12,129 nt of DNA from Novosphingobium sp. Its GTDB lineage: Bacteria > Pseudomonadota > Alphaproteobacteria > Sphingomonadales > Sphingomonadaceae. The number at the start of each line of letters is the position of its first letter. The first letter of the stretch is position 1. The notes beneath the pieces are model-generated. The model did no database searches. It saw only the letters and a list, made by a program, of their open reading frames with translations, and was not told the DNA's origin. The stretch lies in NCBI GenBank assembly GCA_027490345.1, contig JAIXYF010000298.1:1-12129 (forward strand). Direction: 5' to 3'. Made by a program: the position numbers and the translations under genes. Shown piece after piece: positions 1-7,100 of the stretch.

Positions 1-45
1 CATGGCGGTCGCCATGAGCAGCTGCGTTTTCAGGTTGTTCGACAT
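1..45 (-). CDS. N-terminus of an unidentified gene leaving the left edge (partial)
   Basis: An ATG at 43-45 opens a minus-strand frame that stays open to position 1, reading MSNNLKTQLLMATAM. Lys6 followed by a hydrophobic stretch looks like the start of a signal peptide. AAAGGGA (complement of 52-58) sits 6 bases upstream, a good ribosome binding site. The gene is in the same orientation as the exoprotein and chaperone genes but separated from the latter by about 410 bases holding a predicted terminator, so it is probably a separate or conditionally linked transcription unit. Fifteen codons are too few to name it; an outer-membrane or secreted protein would fit the signal-like start. Later in-frame ATGs (13-15 and 1-3) are alternatives but lack comparable ribosome binding sites. 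Confidence 0.55.
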   Translation of the reverse strand, partial: MSNNLKTQLLMATAM

Positions 46-51
46 TAGATA

Positions 52-58
52 TCCCTTT
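52..58 (-). promoter_or_regulatory. Ribosome binding site for the left-edge gene
   Basis: The minus strand reads AAAGGGA here, followed by a 6-base spacer (TATCTA) and ATG at 45. The match to the anti-Shine-Dalgarno sequence and the spacing are the main evidence that the 15 visible codons belong to a real gene. Confidence 0.6.
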
Positions 59-125
59 CATCTCAGTTACCCCCGATCCCCACAGACGGGGAGACGAGCG
101 GCCCTGATAGTGCTGAACTTTCACT

Positions 126-144
126 GCCCTTTTTTCCAAAGGGC
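126..144. repeat. Hairpin with 7-bp stem
   Basis: GCCCTTT (126-132) and AAAGGGC (138-144) form a perfect stem with a 5-base loop. No T-run follows it on the minus strand, so it is not a standard terminator. It lies about 80 bases before the start at 45, and could belong to that gene's leader or act with the terminator upstream. Confidence 0.45.
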
Positions 145-157
145 TCGCCAGGGGCAC

Positions 158-188
158 AAAAACCGCCCGGAACTAAACTTTTCCGGGC
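158..188 (-). terminator. Intrinsic terminator (minus strand)
   Basis: GCCCGGAA (complement of 181-188) and TTCCGGGC (complement of 165-172) form a perfect 8-bp stem around an 8-base loop. On the minus strand the stem is followed by GG and then five T residues (complement of 158-162). This would end transcripts from the exoprotein-chaperone unit about 270 bases after the chaperone stop, or attenuate transcripts heading for the left-edge gene. No T-run follows on the plus strand. Confidence 0.65.
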
Positions 189-215
189 AGGGCATGTTGC
201 GTTGTCGGGCGGTTT
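160..215 (-). promoter_or_regulatory. Alternative long-range pairing that would disrupt the terminator
   Basis: AAACCGCCCG (complement of 206-215) is perfectly complementary to CGGGCGGTTT (complement of 160-169). The second segment includes five bases of the terminator's 3' arm (165-169) plus the GG and first three T residues. The two pairings therefore cannot coexist, as in a terminator/antiterminator pair. No ligand-binding aptamer or leader peptide is recognised. The geometry is seen directly; a regulatory role is inference. Confidence 0.35.
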
Positions 216-247
216 GATTCGTCCCCCGACACCCCCTCTATTTTCAG

Positions 248-280
248 GCAATGACATTTTTGTGATGTTCATTTCATTGC
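248..280. repeat. AT-rich inverted repeat, possible operator or promoter region
   Basis: GCAATGA (248-254) and TCATTGC (274-280) are perfect inverted copies flanking an AT-rich centre, itself with a nested ACAT/ATGT pair (254-257, 265-268). The stretch stands out as AT-rich in a GC-rich window and sits between the chaperone gene and the left-edge gene, where a promoter for the latter would be expected. I could not assign clear -35 and -10 elements. Confidence 0.35.
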
Positions 281-368
281 GCTGAACCAGATGCCCATTA
301 AGAGACAGGCAGCGTGAGCATAGGGGCCGAAATACCCGGAAATCCGCCATTTCAGCGCCGCGCTGGTA

Positions 369-390
369 TGAAAACTATCCCGTGTTTTCA
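369..390. repeat. Inverted repeat TGAAAAC/GTTTTCA
   Basis: TGAAAAC (369-375) and GTTTTCA (384-390) are perfect inverted copies around an 8-base spacer. A second short hairpin, CAGCG/CGCTG (353-357, 361-365), lies beside it. Both fall in the noncoding region after the chaperone gene. They may be RNA structures in the 3' untranslated region or an operator; no terminator T-tract follows either. Confidence 0.35.
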
Positions 391-421
391 GCGCATCGTA
401 ACCACGAATCGGCGCAGCAGA

Positions 422-436
422 GCAGGCGCGGCCTGC
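422..436 (-). repeat. GC-rich hairpin just after the OmpH/Skp stop codon
   Basis: GCAGGC (422-427) and GCCTGC (431-436) form a perfect 6-bp stem with a 3-base loop, 20 bases past the TAA at 457-459. There is no T-run on the minus-strand side, so it is more likely a 3'-end structure protecting the message, or a pause element, than a complete intrinsic terminator. Confidence 0.4.
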
Positions 437-456
437 CCCGGGCGACCATCAGTATT

Positions 457-1095
457 TTATCGTGCAGGCGGTGTCGCCACACCCGACAGATTCTCGCGCT
501 GAATGGCAAACGAGGTGAGGCGGGCATCAAGGCCGGCCACGACGGCTTGCGTGAGATCATTGCCCAGATTGCCGCCCAGCACGGTTGCACGATCGAACAG
601 CAGCCCGCAGCCCTTCTGAGTATAGATGGCCGCAATCACCGGCTGGAGCTGCTGACCGATGGTATCGATCGCCTTGGCGCGGGTCTTTTCGATCTCGCGT
701 GTGCGCTGCTCGGCTTTGGTCTGGATCGGAGCGAGGCGGGCTGCCAGTGCCTTTTCCTGCGCCGCGCGCTGTTCAGGCGCCAACTTGGCCGCCTGTGCAC
801 GAAACGCTGCAATATCCGCCTCGACCGGCTTGCGATCCGCATTGACTTCGGCCTGGGCTTCCTCGGTCAGCTGCCGGACCCGCTGCGAGGCATAGATCCC
901 GACCTTGGAATTGGCGATCACCGCCTCACGCGAGAGGAGGCATACGCCCGGAACCAGCGGTCCGCCCAGCGCGGGAGCGGCTGCGGGTGCCTGCGCCCCT
1001 GATGCCTGCGCCCCGGATGCCTGAGCTAGGGCAGCGTGCGGGGATGCCGCGCCAAGGATTAGCGCGGCAACAAGAAGACGGGTCGGGAAAGGCAT
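457..1095 (-). CDS. Secreted OmpH/Skp-family periplasmic chaperone
   Basis: Encodes 212 residues if translated from ATG at 1093-1095. I chose this start because AGGA at 1104-1107 lies 8 bases upstream; ATG at 1104 (215 aa) and GTG at 1134 (225 aa, overlapping the upstream stop) are alternatives. Residues 1-24 form a signal peptide: basic Arg6, hydrophobic LLVAALILGAA, cleavage likely after ALA at 24. A low-complexity Ala/Gly/Pro linker (25-49) carries two SGAQA repeats. The core matches Skp/OmpH architecture: a beta strand (VCLLSREAV, 51-59), a charged helical hairpin (about 62-158, tip near APEQR), then the closing motif GCGLLFDRATVLGGNLGNDLTQAVVAGLDA (162-191, quoted in part as GLLFDRATVL and DLTQAVVAGL). 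Skp proteins are trimeric holdases that keep exported proteins unfolded in the periplasm. Unlike E. coli Skp as I recall it, this protein has two cysteines (52, 163). It follows the exoprotein gene by 26 bases, so cotranscription and service to that substrate are likely, though inferred. The mature form of about 188 aa is longer than E. coli Skp, mainly from the linker and tail. Confidence 0.88.
   Translation of the reverse strand: MPFPTRLLVAALILGAASPHAALAQASGAQASGAQAPAAAPALGGPLVPGVCLLSREAVIANSKVGIYASQRVRQLTEEAQAEVNADRKPVEADIAAFRAQAAKLAPEQRAAQEKALAARLAPIQTKAEQRTREIEKTRAKAIDTIGQQLQPVIAAIYTQKGCGLLFDRATVLGGNLGNDLTQAVVAGLDARLTSFAIQRENLSGVATPPAR
988..1023 (-). repeat. 15-bp in-frame tandem repeat in the chaperone linker
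   Basis: Two 15-base units (1009-1023 and 994-1008), differing at one base, are followed by a 6-base partial unit. They encode QASGA QASGA QA immediately after the predicted signal-peptide cleavage site. The repeat is in frame, so copy-number change would vary the linker length without breaking the gene. Confidence 0.7.
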
Positions 1096-1103
1096 GGGAT
1101 TCA

Positions 1104-1107
1104 TCCT
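1104..1107 (-). promoter_or_regulatory. Ribosome binding site of the OmpH/Skp gene
   Basis: The minus strand reads AGGA here, 8 bases before the ATG at 1095. It lies 15-18 bases past the exoprotein stop codon, so ribosomes finishing the exoprotein could reload here. It overlaps the alternative ATG at 1104, which therefore lacks a spaced site of its own; that decides the start in favour of 1095. Confidence 0.6.
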
Positions 1108-1121
1108 GATGCTGGGCTGGT

Positions 1122-4100
1122 TCAATTGATGCACCGGCCTTCGGAATCAAAGCGGCCGCTGGGGCAATTGTCGCCCGCACCGCCAACGAAGCCGAGCACA
1201 TCGACCCGGATGAGCGAGCGGCGATCCGTATCGCCGCGCTGCTGCGATCCGGCCTGCGCCGCGGTGGCTGCAACGGCAGCTGCCGCGCTGGCCGGTGCGG
1301 CAGGCGCGGCAACAACCGCGGTTGTGGGCACGCCGACAGAGACGCCGCCAACCTTGAAGTTGTCGGCATTGGCGACGCGTGCGGCGGCCACGAACACGTC
1401 ACCCGAAGCGCGCACGCCCGCGTCGCCCGCGTCGACCGTGCCAACCGGCGCGAGCAGCGTGACACGCGACGGCGCGACTTCGATGCTGGGCCGGAGCGCG
1501 GCAATACCTGCGCCCGAAACGCTGCCGGCCGAATCCACTTCGCCCAGCGCATTGGGCGTGAAGCGCAGCACGATCGGCGGGAAGTTCGAGGCCGTCTTCG
1601 GCCCCTGCCCCGCGTTGAGATCGCCGTTCGACGACCACATCGTGATGTCTCCGCCCGAGAGCGTGAACAGGCGGCTCTGGTTGAGCCGGAAATCGCCATC
1701 GGTGAACGACTGGACCGAGCCGCCGCGCAGCGACAGGACGCCCTCGAAGCCGATGGGAATGGACTCGATCCCCACGGGCGACTGATTAAGGCCAAACCCG
1801 GTGCGGAAGAAATCAACGCCGGTCTGGCCGTAGAGCGTGGTCTTACGCGCCGCCTGTTCGGATGTGCGCACCACCGAACCGGCAATGAAATCGCCGCCGG
1901 GGCCGAGAATGTCGATCGATCCGCCGCGCCCGGTCTGGAAGGTGGCCAGACGCAAGTCGACGTTGCCGGTGATGATGCGTGTGGCGCGCGCCGGTTCACC
2001 ATCAACCAGCTTCTTCACTGCCTCGCCCAGCGGGTGATCCTCGGTAACCGTGGCGGGATCGACCTCGAACGTGGCAAGGTTGTCGGTATAGCCCAGCGTG
2101 GCCGGGAACAGCGTCTGGATCGCGCGGTAACCGCGGACAAACTGCTGCGATGAGGGGCCATTGGGATCGGCAGGCGCCGCGATTTCACCGAAATAGACTT
2201 CACGGATCAGGAACTGGCGCTGCTGCAGCTCTGTCACTTGCCCGGTGAAAGCCGCATAAAGCTTGTCGAGGCGGGTATAGGCCGCCGCGGTGAGCGCATC
2301 GCCCGTGAGGCCCGGATTGTCTGCAAACACGCTGGCAAAGGCGTCGGGCGCATTGGCCTGAAGCCAGCGCGCCAGCTTGGGCGCGTAGATCGGTTTGCTG
2401 CGATCCGGTGTCCGGTTCCCGGCGGAATCGACGTTCTGGACAAAGAGATCGCCATCAAGTTTCGCCAGATTGGCAGGATCGAGGTAGGTCTCGCGCAGCG
2501 CGGTGTAGTTTGCCCCTTTGGCCACGCCGAACAGCGCGATGATATCAGACCCCTGCGAAGGGAGCCAGGGGTTCGCCTCGTTGCCGATGGTGCGGATGCC
2601 GCCGGCATAGCTGATCCCGCCAACCGTCGCCGAATTGAGGAACGGCCCGAGATCGCGACCGGCCTGCACGGTGAGCGTGCCGGGGCCGCCGACCACGAAA
2701 TTGGTGATCCCGGTAAACGGCCGGCCGGTAAAGGCGTTGTTGAGATCGGGCAGCTGCGTGGAGGCCAGGATATCGCGCCCCGCCAACACGCTCGTCACAT
2801 CGGAAACCGCCAGATTCTGGCCTTCATAATAGAAGTCCACGATATCGAGCCCGGCATTGATCCGCGCCGCCTTGGCCAGATTGAGCTGGACCTGCGAAAT
2901 CGAACCGCCGGCATAGATTTCGGCCGCGCGCGTATCGCCCGCATGCAGGATGTTGCGGTCATGCAGCAAGCGCAGGGTCACGTCGTCGGTCGGCTGAACG
3001 ACGCCGCCGAAGGTGAAGCCCAGCCCCTTGAGCCGGATCAGCGCGCTCGACTGGCTGACCAGCTGGCTGACGGTGAACGCGCCAGGCAGATCGGACGGAT
3101 TTGCATCGCTCATCGCCAGCGCAAAACGGCCCATATCGCCGCCCGCCACGAGGCTGAGCTGACCATATCGGCTGGGGTAAAGCAGCAGCGGCGATCCGTT
3201 GCCAAGCTTGAGATCGCCAGAAAGCGAGCTGAGCAGCAGGGTCGGTGGCAGCACATTGCCGAGCAGGAACGAGGGGTTCTCTGCATCGGTGTTCTGCGCG
3301 GTGAACAGCACGCGCTGCTCGCGCCGGTTGGCGACGAGGTTGAGCGTGCCGGTCGTGGCTGCGCTGAACGAGGCGACCGGGCTGAAGAAACCCGCCGTGT
3401 TGAGCTGGAGGTCGATCGTGGCCGAAGCCTCGTTCGCGCCAAGTGCACCGATCCCGCCGATATCGACCGTACCGCGCGCGGTGAGGCTGACCGCCGCATC
3501 GCTGACGCGCACGCGCAGCAGATTGCGGCGATCAGGCGCATCGACCCGGTCTTCGAAGCTGCCCTGGGTCAGCGTTTCGCCCGCTGCGGCCACTGCGCGG
3601 CCCACGGTGATGCGGCCAGTGCCCTGTGCCAGATCGATTTGGCCACCGAGCAGATCGCGCCCGACGTTCAACGCCAGATCGCCGCCCGCGCTGGTGACGA
3701 GCACGCGCGCGCCTTGCCCGTTGGTCTGCGTGACCACCGAATTATCCAGCGCCACGGTCAGATCGCCGACATCGCGCCCCGCCGTGATTGAGACATTGCC
3801 GCCCGAAAGCGCACCGACACCCGAGGTAAAGAGCTGCGGAATGATGCCGATGGTGGAATCCAACCCCACCCGGCCCAGCCGCCACCGCTGGCTGGCCGAA
3901 CCGACCCGTGTGGTATCGAGCGTGGACAGGCCGTCTTCATAGCCCGGCAGCGTGGTATCGATATCGAGGCCGGTATCGAGGAAGCTTTCGCTCCACACAT
4001 CGCGCCGGCCGATGACATCGCGCCCCGCGACCAGCGTGACCGAGCCGCCATTGCCGGTAAGCGCCGAGCCGAAATCGAGCGCGCCTTGCGTGGACGGGAT

Positions 4101-7100
4101 ATAGGCCAGCTTTTCGGCGCCCTGATCGAAGCGCGCCGCTGTCAGATCGACCGTGCCCAGCTTCGCCAGCCGGGTCCCGGCGGTGTAGACGGCCGAGCCG
4201 CCAACTTGCGCGTTATCGAAATTGGATTCGAGCGGATCGCCGAAATCATCCCGCGCCAGGCTGTTGACATCGCGGTAGGTGATCTTGCTCGTGCCGACCA
4301 GATCGATGTCACGCGCGGCAGCAATGGTGATATTGCCATCGCCGGTGCGCACCAGCGGGCGATAATAGACCCGCGTGCCAGGATAGCTCACGGGCACATC
4401 GGTCTCGACCTCAAGATCGGGCACGACGAGCTTGCGGTAGGTATCGCCATAATCGCTGGCGAGGAAATCGGCGACCTGGCCAAGCGAGGCATAGACCCCG
4501 GTCACGACGCCGTCTTCCCTGACAAACCGGTTGCCCGCAAAGAACACCCGCGCTGCCGCAAGGGCATCGTCGGAAAGCTCGCTGTCGCTGCCCCACACCA
4601 GCTTGGTGTAGAAATCGCGCGCGGTTTCGGGATCGGCGAAATCGGCAAAGGTCTGGGTGAACAGATCCCCGCTGACATTGCCATAAAGGAACGTGCCATC
4701 CCCCTGATCGATGCCGAGCTGGAGCCCGCCGCCGAAGGTGTAGCGCCCTTCGCGCGCAACCATCGAATAGGACTTCTCGCCCGAAATCACGACATCGCCC
4801 TTGGCCGAACGATCAAGCTGCGTGGGATCCGCAGCGCCCGTCGCCGCACCGGCCACGAGGCGGATATCGGATGAAGCCACCGCCTTACCGTCCACCAGCG
4901 GGAACAGTTCGCCAATGCCGATGCCATTGCCCGTGCCGTTTGCCGCCACGCTGTTGGCACTGGCGCTATAGGGCGAGTGGACGAAGATCGGCGTGTTGGC
5001 GCTGCCCTGCACCGGGAACGTGAGATCGATCAGGACGAGCGCATCATCATCAGGCGGGCGGCGGCCGATCCGGGCGCTGAAGCTGGGCAGCGTATCATCG
5101 CACAGGCTGCCGAAGGCGCAATCGAGCTGGATGCCCACGCCGAACACGCGGTTTCCGCCGCCAAGCTGGTGCTGGATATAGCGTGGATCGGTGCGATCAT
5201 GGAACGCGAAGAAGCCATCGCTGATGCTGTTGGTCAGCTTCACCGAACCGCCCGCCCGCAGCGTGAAGATCCCGGCCTCGCCCGTCACCTTGCCGCCCAC
5301 GCGGTAAGTCATGTCGACATACTTGGCAAAGAGCGCCGCTTCCTTGCCGGCCACCACTTCGTAGCGCGGATTGCCCGCAGCATCGGGGCCAAGCGCAGAG
5401 GGCACGATGAAGCCATCGGCAATGGCGCCGACATAATCGGTGATCTGCCCCGCGCCGAGATTGATGTTGCTATCAAGGATCACGGTGCGGCTGGCGGTAA
5501 GTTCCATTTCCGGGCGCACGCGGATGCCGGTGAGGCTGCCGCCGTTCTTGAGCGTGACCGAAAAATCGCGCACGAATTGCGGGAGTGACCCGGTGGCCGT
5601 GAGATCGGCCAGGAAATTGGGCTTGCCAACCGCAGCCGCATCCAGATGGATATTGCCGGACGCATCGACGACAATTCCGCTGAACGCACCCGAGGCCGCA
5701 ATGGCATCGAGATCAAAGCGCTTGAACGCATGGATGGCCACTTCGCGCGCGCCGCTGATGGTGCCGCCCGCGCGCACATCGACCTTGCTGTCGGCCTCGA
5801 TCAGCGGAGCACGGAACGTAACGGTTCCGCCCAGATCGCCTGCCGCCAACCGGAAGGCCGTGCTCTGTGTGAGCGTATCGGGATCCTTGACCGTGATCGC
5901 GACAAGCCGGTCAGCCGGACGCGCAGCGGACACATCGATCACCGCGCCCGTGGCCACTGTAACGGCCGCCGTATCCGACGCGATGCCCAGCGTCACATTG
6001 CCGCCGCGGGCCTGCCTGCTGTCATCAGCGCCATAGCCCGAGGTGCGGGCAATCAGCTTGCCGGTGGCGCCCAGCGTCACGCCGTCCGCGCCATAGAGCG
6101 CGATATCGCCGCCATTGACATCGGCCGCAGCATAAAGGGGATCGGTCAGCTTGAGCTTAGAGACATCGGCGCCCGAGGTGTCGATCGTGCCGGCGATGGT
6201 GATCGTGCCATTGTCGGTGGCGAGCGTCACGCGCTTGGCCTTAACTGTCTGCCCGCTGGCGAGCGCGAGATCGCCAGTGCCAGTGTGGATCTGCAGCGTG
6301 CCCTGGAACTTCGCGCCGTCGCTGGTCACGAACTTGCCGAAATCGAACGCTGCGCCCCTGCCATCGGTGATAGCCGCGCCATCGAGCAGCAGCGAGGCGG
6401 CGCGCGTCTTGCCTGCGCCAAGCGCGGTGCCAAGCGCAGCGCCCAGATTGATCGTCCCGCGCGAGGCGACGAGATTGAGCGAACCTGCATTGCCAATGCC
6501 GTTATCGACAATGAGCGAGGCGGTGCGGGCAAGGTTGAGGTTGCCAGTATTCGACTGAAGCGTGATCGTGCCGCCGCCTGCCGTGGCGATAAGCGCATCT
6601 TCGGTGGCGCCAATGCGCGTGGTAAAGCCAGGCACGGCCAGCGTGGACGTGCCAGTGACCGAGATGCTGCCGCGCGCATGCGCTTCGATGATGCCGGCCG
6701 TGGCGCGGATCGCCGCGTTCTTGACGGTGAGCGTGGAGACGGCCGAGCTTTCCGAACCAAACGCGATGCTGGTGCCCGCCGCTGCTGCAGGCAGTGCCGA
6801 TGGTGCGGTGCGGCCGGTGCCATCAATCACCACGGCACCGCGCGTGAGGAACGCATAGTCCGCCCCGCCCGACTTGACGTCTGCCGCAGCACTGGCCGAA
6901 CGATCGGCCAGCAACGGGGTCTTCATGGTCAGGCTGACCGGGCCTGAGGCACCGGCATCATCAAGCGCGAGCGCGCCCTTGCCCGTCACATAGATGCCCT
7001 TGGCCGCATCGAGCGTTAGCCCGCCGTCAAACCCATAGAGCCGGAACGTGCCCTTGCCGAAGCTGATCTCGTCGGCCTTGACGGTCAGCGTATGGGCCGC

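Noticed and set aside
135..150. Minus-strand near-match to a sigma-54 promoter (TGGC then TTTGGA).
   Set aside because: The essential GC at the -12 element is GG here, and positions next to the -24 GG also differ, so the match is not sufficient.
2..217. Plus-strand open frame of 71 codons at the left edge.
   Set aside because: It lies antisense to the better-supported start at 45 and crosses the terminator; no ribosome binding site can be assessed at the edge.
63..350. Minus-strand open frame of 95 codons in the intergenic region.
   Set aside because: It runs through the terminator hairpin and several inverted repeats, and has no recognisable protein features.
382..1002. Plus-strand open frame of 206 codons opposite the OmpH/Skp gene.
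   Set aside because: Same wobble-phase explanation as for the exoprotein shadows; the minus-strand frame has a signal peptide and a recognisable family.
926..2005. Minus-strand open frame of 359 codons overlapping the 3' end of the exoprotein gene and the 5' end of the chaperone gene.
   Set aside because: It is in another frame over two well-supported genes and its translation is Ser/Arg/Pro-rich low complexity with no family resemblance.
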